From Nautilus pompilius (taxonomy: Eukaryota > Mollusca > Cephalopoda > Nautilida > Nautilidae), in NCBI GenBank assembly GCA_018389105.1, contig JACATO010002730.1:4694501-4758500 (forward strand): DNA of 64,000 bases, in the 5' to 3' direction. The position numbers and the translations under genes are program-made. The notes under the pieces were generated by a model that was not told where the DNA came from, made no database searches, and was given only the letters and a program-made list of their open reading frames with translations. Of this stretch, positions 1 to 13,800 are shown in pieces. Numbering within the stretch: position 1 is the stretch's first letter; every line of letters starts with the position of its first letter.

Positions 1-3000
1 TTGTCATGTCAGATTTGCCTTCTACCGTAACGCTCTCGCCTCAATACTTGATCGCGGGCTAAAGGTCTTCGAACGTAACTTACTGAAAACCAGACCCCAT
101 GGATAATACTTGAATGCCGAGTCAGAAATATTTTGTAACTGTAATATTTTATTACTATGAATCTATGCACAAAAAATTACTGAATTAGAGATATTTAGTA
201 CAGAGGCTCTAAAATATAAAAATAATAGTTGTTTTCAGTACATTAAGCACACATGTTTACATTCTAACACACGGGCACACTTGGGTGGAAAACTATATAT
301 AGCGAAAGCCTCCCTCTGTTTGGAAACAGCTTTGGCATCTTTGTGGCATTCTTGCCAAGATATTTTTTTTAAATTTTTTTCTAACAGAAATTGTTGCTCG
401 AATAATTATATAATTGTCAGATTTTATTTAACTTGTTTAATTTAGTATAAACCTAATATTAAAAAAAAATTAGATTAAACTTGCAATTTTTTAAAAATGT
501 TTGAGCAGGATTATTAATTAACTAGTTTTCTCAATAGATTTATACTGAAGTAAACAGCAAAATACTTTAAGCTTTCTGAGGAAATATTCTGACTGCAAGT
601 TATGCGAACATTATTATCTATAACGTGGTGTTTTGTAAGTTCTGTTTATCAGTTTTAAATATTTAATTTACTTTGTTTCATGATATAATATGTATTCAAT
701 AATAAATATGATTATTTATACAAGATTATTCAAAATACTTTGTATTTGTTTTTTATTAAATTAATATTTTTTCTTTCATCACGTGAATGGCCATCTCTGT
801 CATTATAAAAGAAAAAATCTGAAATTCTAAGTAAATAGATATAATTAAATATAAACAACGTTATGTAAAAAAAAGATAAACGAATAGAAAGAAGGCACTA
901 CATTTTGTTTTGTGCTAAGATTTACATTTTTTATTCTGCTAAATTTTTGAGGACTTAACTAACAAGAAAATCTATATAATGATGGAGTGAATAAAAAACA
1001 CATAGCAGTGCGTCTATCAAATTGCTACTGTGTCAAAAGTTTTTAAAAAAAAAACGTAGACTGAGATTATGGAAATGTTGTCTTAAAGAAAATGAAGACT
1101 CAAACATTTAAGTATAGTTGCATCTTGGAACAATGGAAATTTGGTAAAGATAGTCGGGCATCCAGCAGACGACTTAAGAACTGTAATCCTTAAAGTTAGA
1201 ATTGGCTCAGATATTTTGGATTCGTTTTGTCTGGGTGAATTTGGTCGTACAAAGCGGAAAGATATCAAGGCGATACGCCTATCGTGCGACCGAAGCTCAC
1301 ACGAAAGACACACCGATTGTTTACAGAGTGCAGAGAAGTGAGGATAATCCCTGCTGTTTATTCGATTAAGTAATCGCTCCGCGAAAAGAAAAACGACTAA
1401 GCTGTGGATTTTCTTTTTTTTTTCTCCCCCGGCCATAGTTATCAAGACTTACACCGGTAAAGCCAAGCACCACAAAAAAGGTCAGATCAAGTTAATGCAG
1501 TGGAATGCCGCAGAACCAGCTACACGCTTTCTTAAAACTTGCGAACAATGCTTCATGGTAAATCCGAAACGAACGCTGACAGTAGTTCAAATGTCAAGCG
1601 AAAGTTAAAAGGAAGGGAGAAAAAAACACAAAAAAAAATGGCTGAACGTTACCCAGTCTTTTGAAGAAAAGTATCATTACTCAAATGAAAGATGCTGGAA
1701 GATAAAACCAAGCAAGTGATTGTGCTAAAGTAGTAAATTTTTCTTAATAAATTCAAAAAAGGGAGATGAGGACGGAAGAAAGTAAGAAAAGAATTTTCGA
1801 TCGGTCGTGTTGAGGAGCTTGGATGGCCTATGGATGTAAAACATTACCTTCTTGGCCGCCTCTCCTTCTTCAGCCTAGCTGCTCCGACCAGCACCAAAAT
1901 GACATAAATGTGCCATACATTACATTATTAGATTATATAAACCTAAAAAAAAGATTGACGGTGAGCCTTTTGAATAAATACAAAAGCCCTGGATTGTGTT
2001 AAATGAAAACCGTGACAAGACACCACTCATTTAATTATTTCATTTTAATAGGGAGATGCTGTTCATTGAAAGAGAGCACAAGTATTGCTAACTTGCCCAA
2101 TTTTCAAGTAGACGGAACAAGGATTCCAATAAACGTTTATGAACAAACTTAAAAAAAAAAAAATTTCTCTTGAAAATTAAGTCTATGGTGAAAAGAAATT
2201 AGCCCTATTTTTCACTTTATTTGTAGTTAATCAGCAGACCGTTTCCATACGACACGAACATGTCACCTGCGTAGACAAAAGCAAGGAATCGAATGTTATT
2301 AATCAGCGATTCCCTTAAATTGCATTTTATCGCGTGGAATCGCCGACAGGCATTATTTCGGCGCTACAAAAGGCCTTTTCCTCCCAGGTTTGGCAATGTT
2401 TTCTAGCCCCCGAGGAAAACATAGGGGCAAGCTGTCAGAATTTTCAGGGTAAATCAGCCAATACAGTAGCACCTAATAGGAGCTGATTCCTCGCCCGCAG
2501 CTTTCCGTAGATGCAGAAGTTGAGATTCCAATTATAAAGAACGAGCGCCCAATAAGTTTGCATTAAGAAGAAACGTTTTAAATTATAAAGATACTGAATA
2601 TAAGTGTAGAGAACAGATGCAAAGTAAAGTGCTCACATTTGATATTTATATTGATATAAACTAATCGCTCAACAAGAAAGTGCTCTAAAATGTATTATTT
2701 GATCAGGGTTCTAATACAATTTTATGGCAACATGTTTTCTCGTGTAGATATTTTCTGACAAACGCAATAATATTTGTGCAACTATATTCACTAACAAACT
2801 ATATATGATATGTAAGATACTATTTTATAGCAAGTCTAGAATTATGACCACCAAAATACACTATATGAACTGCAATCTGGCCTGTTATATTTTATTCCAT
2901 CGATAATCTGTCATTCATACATACATAGTGTGTGTTTTTAAAAAGAAAGAATAGTAGACTGATGTTCTTCGACTCTGTATTTTTAAATAATCTATTAGTT

Positions 3001-6000
3001 ATTTTCTTTAAATGCTCATTCGGGGTTTGTATAGACCGTCATCGATCACGACTGAACATCAACAACCCTGGCGCTGTTTTAATTGAACGTCCACTTTTAC
3101 GCAACTTCTGTTTGCTGGAATCTGGCTGAGAATAAATCGACTACCAAAACCTTTCCTGGCAGAACGTTATTGGGCGGGAGAAGCTTCACTTAACAGACTT
3201 CGTTCTAATTCTGAAGTAATTATTTATTGACTGATTCCAATCGGCCCTTATTTACTTTTTTCTTTTTTTCTTTTTTAATGGCCAAATATAAATTCCTTCC
3301 ATTTATTGGCGATAATGGACAAGACCCCTCCGACACAAGCTTCAGTGGAAATTCTTTACGTTTATCGCCGCCAAGAAAACTCTCTGGTGCGAGATGATGG
3401 CCCCGTCTAGAATAATGTGAGTAATGATATTACAGACTCTGGCGATATTACGGGAAAATTTACGATTTGAGGTAACAAGTGGAAGCTGTGCTATTTTACG
3501 ACGTGTTTGGCCTGTTTGTATTTACAAGACGGGATGTTACTAAAACAATAAATCGTAAAAATACGTTGTAAAAACTAAACAATATATGTAAACAAAAATA
3601 AGTAAATAAGCTCCGATTGACGGTTCACTGTCGTTTTTAACATACAAACGTCATTGGGAACTCTTCAACGTAACAGCCAAAAGGGAGACTTTTCTACTAG
3701 TTTATGTTGGTTTTACACTTGACTTGGATGTTTTTAGGGGTACAGTTTTGATGGATTATGCTACATTCTTCGTTATACCAGATGACTTTCGCAGCATATA
3801 ATAGAATTTTCTATAAAAAAATTTTTTCCTTACTTTTGTTTTTTTGTTTTCAAAGCCTCGTTTGCCATAAAAAAGATTTTCCTGTATAAAAGCATGGCTT
3901 TGTTTCATGACTTTCGAAAGAAACTTCAAATTGTTCTGGTGAGATGCTGTTTATACCTTTTACTTTTAATATCTTTAAATGCCAAATTATAAGAGAAAAT
4001 CATAGCAGTAATTTATTGAGTTCTCTCGAAATCGTCATCAAATTTTGTAGAAATTATCTTACATAGCTCAAATAAACAATGCTTCACACAAATGTTATAC
4101 TGAGTTTTTATTAAATAATAATAGCAAGCTGATTGAAAAAAAAATAGTGATTATATTCTAGACAAACCTACTAATGTTTTAAAACAAGAAATAAATTGCA
4201 GTAAGACTGATACTCTACAGCTACCAATGAGTCTTTAATTATCAATAAAAGTCTTATTTAGTCTGTCTTTATAAGTAAATGTTATGTAGAGCTAACCTTC
4301 ACTTATCTTTACCGAGTTAGTAAATACGAGCCGATAATGAAGACCCTCATCGATGTGAATTTATTACCTTTTCTGTAATAAAGCTGCATTTCTTTCATTT
4401 ATTCAAAATACATAACAACATTTACCCGTTTAAAACGTCATACAAGAAGTGCCATATTTGATAACATTTTTTAATATTTTAAATAAAATCATATTTAGAA
4501 ATAAAGCATTGTGTGACCATAACTTTAAAATTTGGAAATAAGGTACGCCAGTTTCAATTACGTGCATAGTTCAAGATCAAAATATTTTATACATTATAGA
4601 TGTGCAGAGTCATCGGTGAAATTAAAAAAGTTACTTTATTCATATATCGACAGTAAATATGAATCAGACAATGCATCCGTATGAACATGGTGTTGTTACT
4701 TTCACGTTAACTAAGCAGAATGGACCCTATTCTCATCTTGACACTTTGATACGAAAATGACGGTTTTCCGCGTAACATTCACCGTCGCACCACAGAATAC
4801 ACCGCACATTATTAGGAAACCGTCGGCGAGGAGGACATTTTCATTAGTGCAAGCAGGTGTTGTCTTTACATATTTCCTGATACAGAAATAGTCGATTTTT
4901 ATTCATTGTGTGTCACCTTTTCAAGGTTGAAAATATCCATAACCATCACTTGTAGAAAACCGTATTGCGCAGGTAAAATCAGTGATATAGAACACCGGTT
5001 AAGAGATATGAATAATATTTTTTTTTACTGAAAAAAAAAATAGCTTTGCATTCGAGGCATTAGTTGAAAATTTTAGACATGATCACGAGATCAGTCTATA
5101 AACCACTATGGGATGGGTGTGCGCGTCCGTCATCGTTCATGCTTCCACTAGGTATGTCAGGCTTATCACAAGATGTATAGTTGATCCTACAGGTGACAGT
5201 GTGTCTGGGTCAAATTATTAAGAGTTCTGCTGTCTCTCTATAAGCACCGTGCCGCCGGGCGCCGTTTGTGTACGTATGTGTGTTTATTGCAGGATGATGT
5301 TCCTGTGATTAAACCGTTCGTTAAAAAAGTACTCGTTTCAGCTTTCTTGTTGTGGATACATATCAATCAGCACCTATGGTTTTCTAAGAGGTGTGATATC
5401 CACCATTATACAATCTTGAGTATACCAGACAAACAGCTTTCCGACAGAGCTCGTAGCCTTGTATTTTTCCTCTCTGGTGATTTCTAGTGGTTCCATGTTA
5501 ACTTCATCGTTTGGATTCTGGTTTTGTCCTAATAATATCACAATACTCACCTAGAAACGTGTCGACACTTGTGTAAAGTAGCAACTTAATTTTGTGGCAT
5601 CTGCAGGCAGGTCTGTTTATGCGAGCACCTGTTAACATCTTGGGCACCCAGCTGGCAAGCAAAAGGAAACTTTGATGAAATATCTAGTGTAATCGATGTT
5701 GCTCTAGAAACAACTTTAAAACGGTGTTTTATTCTTTTAAATACAATAATCACGCAGTTTTTTTATTAATTATTATAGATGCAACAAGGCAAATACTTTC
5801 CAACTGGTCCGGTTGAAATTCACAAGAACATCTTTCACAAAACGAAACGTATAATAAATGAAATCAGGGATAACACGGAAAAACTCTTACAAGTCCTAAG
5901 GGTTTATCTTAAACGTAGCTACTTATTCGTTGGATAGTGCTCCCGGTGTTCCGATGAGCTGAATTACGTGCCCTCACGTTCGGTTTGGAGGAGATTCTCC

Positions 6001-6534
6001 AATGTTCCTGTCCACTATCAGAATCAATAGAGATTGAGAGCCTTCACTGTTACAGTGATATCACCAGTCGGGTTCAACACTTTTTAGTGTTGTTATCTTT
6101 GAATATTCACATTTTTCTGTTTTCGTAAAGCTTTCTCTGCACGAGTCTCCGAAGAATACAATAAATACATTGTGTTAGTTGGTAGAGTTAACTGAATTTT
6201 CGAACCGATCGAGACGACGACTTGCTCTTCTTCTGCGATTTATTTCTTTAGTTTGATTTGATGCCGTATTTCCAATAACCTTTCGTTCTCACCTTTTTTA
6301 TGTATCATCTACAAAACAGAAATTGCTTTGTGCATACCTGTTTTATATTATCTATTGCTCACACTCAAGGCATAAATATTCCGGCTTTTATAACGGCCAC
6401 GGGAATCAATAAAGGAAAATTTTGTTCTGTTTGGTACAACTACGGCTCGTACAATGCAAAGAGCAGCCAGCTGTTGTCTTCTCGGTGCTAATAATAGTTG
6501 GAATACAATAAGCAAACGACTAACACAATAACAG
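1..6534. other. AT-rich noncoding stretch, nothing recognised
   Basis: No reading frame here resembles a known protein; the longest open frames are short and have no coding-like composition. Poly-A/T runs are frequent. A block at about 2,220-2,520 is less AT-rich and has more CpG than its surroundings, without any long open frame; it could be a conserved regulatory element but the sequence alone cannot show that. A possible but weak 3' splice site (pyrimidine-containing stretch ending TTTATTGCAG) lies at about 5,282-5,292, with no convincing exon after it. Confidence 0.6.
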
Positions 6535-6662
6535 AGCCTGTGAGTCTGATCATTACGAGACGAAGAACCCGATCGACATGATCGACGGCTTGCTTGATAA
6601 ACATCGGGACTTTGGAGGGATCTTTCGCGCAGACACGGACAGAGCCCTGCAGCAGTATGGCG
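6535..6662 (+). CDS. Candidate internal exon, product not recognised
   Basis: Inferred exon of about 128 bp. A CTAAC branch-point-like motif lies just upstream (6,529-6,533 region), an AG acceptor ends at 6,534, and a GCG|GTAAAAG donor follows 6,662; a second possible donor (GTATGG) starts at 6,655. The frame starting with GCC at 6,536 is open throughout and closed by a stop in the upstream flank. It has protein-like composition: acidic and amphipathic, with NPIDMIDGLL and HRDFGGIFRADTDRAL segments. 26 of the 38 codons from 6,548 end in G or C, well above the AT-rich surroundings. I do not recognise the family. The opposite strand also offers an exon-like reading (6,557-6,646, 30 codons, phase 0 at both ends, behind a pyrimidine tract and CTGCAG), but its third positions are less GC-biased (17 of 30). 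The polypyrimidine tract of the plus-strand acceptor is weak, so this remains a candidate only. Confidence 0.3.
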
Positions 6663-9600
6663 GTAAAAGAAAAAAAAATCAAACCCAAAGAAACTCGCCA
6701 TTCCTCGAATTCTGGGAACTAGCCTAGATTTTCTTATAGTTGCGAGGTGATGGTGGAGCCGCTTTTGATTGTAAACACTTTTTTTTTTTTGTTTTTTTTT
6801 TTTTTCTTTTTTACATTGTTCTCTGTCTCTCAAACTCTCGGCTGCTCTCGTCCCGGACGTATTCGCAGGGTGCAGAGAGATGAAGCACCAGGGGATTTCT
6901 TTTTATAATTTACTACAATTCTATGAAGCAACATCGCAATGCTAAACTTTAAATAACCTTTCAAAATAAACTCAGGAAAAAAAAAACAACAACGACATCG
7001 GATGTTTTTACATTTAAGTCCGAATTTTAGCAAAAACATAATGTTAATACTATATATTTGCACAATATATTTATCTCAGTATTATTTTAAGAATATTCGG
7101 AAAAAGAATAAGAATATTTTAATATTCACTGTGTCTATTTTTTCTTATGAAATCATACCATCAAAATTTGTAAAAAATCATTTAATCAATATTTTCTCGG
7201 CTTCACACGGAACATTTTTCTTATACAGTTTAATTATTTGAGATGTATTCTCTTGGAATATCCTTTACATATGAAAAGGTTAGACTTGAGGATTCGCTGT
7301 TACGCAGTGAATACTCAGTCAGGCTTCCATTTAAGGAAATTATTTAAGACTTGGGAAGTCATAAATTCATTCAATACTAAATCTTTTCACTGTATTCGAC
7401 AAATAAAAACTAAATTTTATTTTTTTTTTAATATTTTGTATGTGTGTCCTATTTCACGTTGTGAAATATAGTAATTTATCTATTTACATATTTTCCTTGA
7501 ACTAAAAACGCTCAGTTTCTTTAATCTATTAAACTAAAAGTTTACAGCATCAAAAAATATATTGGTCACCTCTCGTAACCGAAGATGGCCATTCAGAAAT
7601 TACATGTTAAAACCTGGGTGTTTGGGGGGGTTAATAGCGTAGGAACTGCTGCCAGCACAGCAACCAACAAACTTGTAGGTAGTGCAACCTGCTGTGTTTC
7701 AAGGAACATCCGAGATGCCCAGTCAACTTACCACGCACACTCCACGAGTACCCGGAAAACAGGCGACCATGCAATACATTACGCTAAGAAACATTTCGTA
7801 AATATTAGAAATTGAGGTTGAGACTAGCGGTAAAATGATGTTGTCAGACATACACGGATTTTAACAATATTTTCAGTGCTTAACGCTGTTTATTCGGCGG
7901 GCCCTTTTCTAATCTTTTTTTTTCTACGTACGCTTTTCTTAAGGAACGTGTGGGGTTACTCGTATCATTTAGTTCTTAAGACCAAAATATGGTAATGTGG
8001 AGGTCCGACTAGGTTATGGTGTAATGTAGCTTGACTACTACCGGCTTTACTAATGGGATAATATTATTTCGGATTGTGGAATTATTAGGTGATTTAATGT
8101 CAAATAAAGTGCAGGAAAGGGTACGTGTAAAGGAGATGAATGAAATCCCACAACATGCCCTGTAGTAATACACAGCATCAGTCTATGTAGTTCTTTAGTT
8201 TAAAACACTGAAATGAAATCAGTACTTTCCACTGCATAACGTAGATTTCGAAAACCCCTATAGAATGACAAATACAATTATTAGCTTTAATGTTTCTTAC
8301 AAGTGAAGCATAGATAAAGAAAACTGTATATTTAATGTAATATGTTTAAATTTTAAAATACTCATACGTGCATTTAAAATATTTTTTTGGCTTTTAAAAA
8401 TACAATTATAAAATAAGACACTTTACATATTTTAAACATAATCTATTCCATACAAATTATAGTCTCCCCTCTTTAAAGATGCACTAAATGTGGATTAAAT
8501 TATAATTTAAAATTAAAAGGAACAGAAATAAATGTGTTCTGAAAAAAAAACCTTATTTTTACTTAATAAAGAAGTAAAGGTTTTCATTTCTACATGGCAG
8601 GTAATGGGTATTACAGAATATTTACTGGCATGCGAATAACCTTTGTCAAGGTCAACGAATTATATCAGATGAAAGTTGGACCTCTTTTGTTTGTGATGAC
8701 ACCAACTGGTTTCCGTAACCTGACCAGAAAGCGAGAATGAGTGAAGTACTGTGTAAGCGTTTACAAACGCTTATTGAAACCTTAATATAAACCTAATCTT
8801 AATAAAAAACAAAAATAAAAAGTAAACTGAAAAAACTATCAAGATAATGTAAACCTATCTCCATGCTAAAACTCGTCAACAGCTGTAAAAAGCATATCAT
8901 CGAGAAACGTTGTCAACAGCGCATCGTGTAGTCTTCATGAGTGTAAACTGGGTCACAAGCCTCTTCGCGAATTAAACATAAGTCTTTAAATTGGGCCGGT
9001 AAATGGAAACCTCAACAGAAATTCTTTCACACATGGAGCAATCCATATTTTGTAACTCTTAGCTTCTTTTTTTTAAAAAATCTCTGTTACAACAACATTG
9101 CACTTTAAAAAGGTCACATTTTTAATTCAGTTAAATAACTTCTTATACGCGTCACTAAACTAAGTAGATGTTCGCCATCCGCTGGAAGTTCTCGTGTATA
9201 TGAGAGGTAGTTTTACCGGAAGCGAGTCGCGACGCGTTTTTTTTTTGTTTAAAATTACATTCGAGATACGTATTTTTATTAGCTGCCTAAAACCATTTAA
9301 AGTTTCCTTCTATCTTTTAAACCTAAACGAAAGGTAAGAACCAGTAACGTTAGGGGGAAAAAAAGCATCTAATCTTTTACTTGATCAATACTTTGCATAA
9401 TTTTTTTTTTTTTATTATTTCAATTAACTGGAAGCAAAAGTGTAAGGCAGTAAAAAGTAGAGTTTCTGATGTTCGACCAACACACGGCAAATCGGGTTTC
9501 CATTAAGCTTCGGATGAGGCGGGTCAATAACAGTCAGTGAACGGTCGTAGAGGAAATAGCTCGAAGATAATCCTTTGCTTAAATACCTCTGGAATCATAA

Positions 9601-10767
9601 GACTTCCACCTATGGTTGCTCAGTTCAAATCGCAAGAGCTGCTCGTTTATATATTTGTTTTCATCTTTTCTTCCGTCTGTCACGCGCGCTCACGCTTCCA
9701 ACATACAGCTGTAGCAGGGTGTTAAAAGCTATCCATATCTCGATGCCGTGCAAAGATTAATTAACAGATCTCGAGTTCTCAGCTTTAACGTTCAGTCTGT
9801 ATGATGCAAAACGTGTAAATTCTGTTTGGAGATTAGAATCATCGCTTAAAATAATTATATAGGTTTTCTACAAATTTAATGATCCTTTGTCGCGTCTTCC
9901 AACACAATCCCGTTAACAAATTTATTTTTTATAATATTCAAGCATAAAGACAACAAAAATTGATGTAGATGAATTATCTCAGACAACAGTTTCTGAAACG
10001 TTTACCAGTGAATTTGTTGTTGCATTAGTAAATTTTAATTTTAAAAATATAATTAATTCATTAGAAATCATAATAAAGTTAAACAAGAATTTACCTTAAA
10101 AACCTGACATGCAAAATAGCAATTTTACCTGAATCCCATAGACTGAAAAACGGTGATCTGTTATTTTTATTTATTTTACTTATTTAATTTGTAGCATCGT
10201 GGGCTTTATTTCACAAATCAGCGGCTTACGTTTCCTTTAAAATTGATTAGTAATTAATTAAAATAAGTATGCTGTCGACGCAGCGAAAATCTTTAACGAC
10301 GCTAATAATTTTCGATGTAAATGTTCAGTTTCTGTAATATTAAAGATACGGATTTTGCAACGTGGGCTACCTATGGAAAACGAGGCTTTTCGTGAAACGC
10401 TTCAGATACGGGAATATGCTAATTAATCAAAGAAAACATTTTAATCTGACGGGTAAGGAAGGCTGTTCATAATCTTGTTTCTGTAAATATTTCCACAATT
10501 TGAAAATAAATACTAATATTATATGTATATAAATAGATGTATCGGTACGTTTTAAATCTAGTTTGTTTGTAAACTTTTTATCACAAAGAATTTATAATAA
10601 ATTAAATTTACAATACGAATTTTAAAAAAAAATTTGTTATAAAAGACTGGTTATTAACCAATTGGCAAAATTAACTTTTCATTTTAAAAATGGAACAGGA
10701 AAGAATAACAAATTCAATGTGTCTTCACGCCACAAGAAAAACACGGGTTTTATATAACAGAAGAAAA
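6663..10767. other. AT-rich noncoding stretch, nothing recognised
   Basis: Contains a 30-base interrupted poly-T at about 6,780-6,811 and several shorter homopolymers. The open frame at 7,585-7,815 (76 codons, Thr/Ser/Ala-rich) resembles nothing I know and has no splice or start context that supports it. No RNA gene or transposon end was recognised. Confidence 0.6.
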
Positions 10768-10813
10768 AGAGAAGAGAGAGAGAGAGAGAGAGTGTGTGTG
10801 TGTGTGTGTGTGT
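10768..10813. repeat. Compound (AG)n-(TG)n microsatellite
   Basis: About ten AG units followed directly by about eleven TG units. The repeat reads through into a short open frame downstream, which is a by-product of the repeat and not evidence of a gene. Confidence 0.95.
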
Positions 10814-13800
10814 TCAAATATTGTGTTTAGATGGAAAATACTTTCTTATTGGAGACTTCAGATGGTACTTGACAAAATTGTTAAAGAGTCAGTTTCATTG
10901 AAAGAGGTCATCTTCATTTCAGCTTTAACAACTGAAATAAAGTACCAAAATACCATCTTTACGTGTTATTTCCTTAATATTAAATATCAAATAAATGCCA
11001 AGACTTCCGGTTGGTTGTTTATATGTCAGTCGTTAAAAGCAAGGCAAAGGCGACTTTGTGAGAGTGGTCGCTATAGAGCCCTGGAAAGGGCTTATTTAGC
11101 AACCATTCAATTTCTAAAATAGTTGCATTAATCTGCCAGCAATTTTTTGCTTCGTACAGAAAGATATATGAGAAATGCTAATGCTGCTTTATTCTGAGGT
11201 AAATGCATTTAAACTAATTTAGAAATGAGATAGGAAAAAATAAAAACGTAGAGATTTCCAAGTAATTAGCTTACATAAAAAAAAAAATTACCAGTATTAA
11301 CTGGAAATGAATTTAGATGTCCTATCAGTTTGTGCCAGCATGCAGGTCAAGAAATCGAATTTTTCTTGCTAGAAAGTTCTAACTTAAATACGTTGCATTT
11401 TTGTACAATAACACGATGCAATTTTATAAACCTGGACAAACGGTAACACGAATACCGAAGTCTAAATAACTTATTATGTTGGACACCATAAGCCCGTGCA
11501 GCATTTAATTCACACTTCACACTTCTCAATTTACGACTACCGCCGTCATTATTCTACATGTATCTTCGTGCTTGGCCGAACATAATACATATCATTTGCG
11601 CCGGCTTTATAAAATAATTACTCCTCTTGATGCTTTCATACGTATAATAATAACCGAATTGTGCAAAGCTGAAAGGGTGCAGATTTCACGCTATACCGGT
11701 TTGTGTTAACGCTGCCTCTGAAACTGGATACAGCGCGCTCTCAACAGCTCTCGATGGCCCACGTTACGGTGATAAATCGCTTACCTATAAAATTTAAGAT
11801 GAAAAGTTAACAATGAATTTTTTATTGCATATTTCAGTCCATCAAAAAAAAAGTTATGGTTTTAAAGAAACTGTTTAGTTGTTTTCCAGATGCACTGAAG
11901 TTAATTGCAAAAGCTTCATCTTACGAAATGGGAAAAAAACCGCCGAGTTAGTTGGCAGGGAGCGTAAATAAACCTCGTTGGGTTGGGAGTGATTTGCATA
12001 TCCAACCTTCAGTTCTAAGGAAATGCTCAACGAAGTAGAAAAACTCGGTTTCCTATAAAATTTCGGTGCGGAAAGTTCGTGGTATCCGAGATATTTCCAA
12101 TTTTACCCGTTAATTCGCAGTAGATATGTGTTAGTAGGCGCTTCTATTATCTCTGGTAGTACAAGTGGCGTTAGAGCCCACTACGCCACAGGGGCGTGAC
12201 GAAAGCCGTCATCTTGTCTGGTGCATACTGACATCCTGCAGTTCTCACCAATAACGCTCCTCAAGCTACTCATTGGCCTGGAAAATGATCGGCGATGATT
12301 TTAATATTCGTTGTGCTAAACAGCTGTCAACCATTGTGGTTTTGGAGTAATAATTCTGCCTGGAATTTGGTATTGTGGCAAAAACAGACACAGCATTTAT
12401 TGGTAGACGTCTTATATCGTTTGATACCCGCAATACCCACCTGCACACTTTATTAAGAAATCATCTACTGAGATTTACCAAGACGAAGCAAATGTAGTAG
12501 ATGCAACACGATTAATGCTCGGTAGACACGATACAGATTTTAGCCGCTTTTCTAAGCTCTACTGAGTCCAAATATTAACTCCATTGCTATCACTTTGCTC
12601 ATCTTAATAAACAACAAACCATACATCAGAAATTAAAGGAATACATGCAATTAAAACGAAATATGGACCATGTCACAATAGTTAGGCTGATAGGTGACTA
12701 CCTGGATTGAAATTCCTTTACGATGCAAAGGCTACTCGTAAAAAAATTTTAATGGTTTTTCAATCAGTTATTTTCATACATAATAGAAATAATAGGTGTA
12801 AAAACACAAACCAATAACCAAGCGCTCAAATTATTATGGCAGGACTGCCACTATAAGATACATATTGATATATTGGACTCTAAACGTGGAAATGAACAGT
12901 GTGCATTACACCATCAGGCTGAAAACAGGGAGATCTCACATTTCTTTGTTTATTCGAGGTTTTGTTGTAGAACTTTCGGCAGCGTGCCAAGAGTCATCCA
13001 CATTTCGCCAAAGATCTTGCCATTTCTCGTGGATCTGAGGCCAATTTTCTGACGATTTTTATTAAAGCATATATTACTGCTGAATTATAGTGACGTGAGA
13101 AATTTTCAACAGCATCACTACGATTAAAACGCGTTGCCAATACTTGCTACGATAGCACTCATCATCGATAATTTCGTCATCCATGCAAAAGAAATGGTCC
13201 AGGAAAAGAGTTCCTCGTAATCTCTACCAATTTGACTACAGAGGATGTATAGCACAAAAGACGCTTAATATGAATAAAAAAAGACTGAGAAGTCTAGTCA
13301 AAAGACATGTACAGAAAGACTCGATTATTGGCATCATATACTCTTCTCCGATAAGTCTGAGTTTTAGTAATTCTTGCCTAAATGTCGCACCAGAGTTTGG
13401 AAAAGATTTTTACACTCAAAGTCAAGTATGGAAATTAAATATTAAGGCATCAGACGCAATTTAATACGGTGGAAGTGTTTGCCTATTGATATCTCAATTC
13501 TGCTGGAAGACATGCTTATTTCCGTTACGCCGATAGAATGGTGTTAAAGTCACATCTCTCAGTCGATTGCTGTCTGTAATAAAAACCAAGGCATTCAACG
13601 CCTTATTTGAGTATTCAAAAGCCATGATTTGAAATTGGTAATTTCTGTGAGAGCACCTGAATTGTCAGCTGTGGGCAAGAACCCGTTCACGTCACCCCAA
13701 TCTGGTAGAATCAAAGAAAGTTCTCACGCGGATATGGTGGAACCCAGACATAACCGTGACACAAACCCTCGTTGATTAAATTCTAAAGAGTGTAGTTAGC

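Noticed and set aside
5282-5400. Possible exon after TTTATTGCAG on the plus strand
   Set aside because: The donor is weak and the peptide has no coding bias or recognisable motif.
6557-6646. Minus-strand 30-codon exon reading overlapping the candidate plus exon
   Set aside because: Less GC bias at third positions than the plus frame; kept only as an alternative in the findings.
7585-7815. 76-codon open frame beginning with ATG
   Set aside because: No similarity recognised, no splice or start context, and its length is expected by chance in a locally less AT-rich segment.
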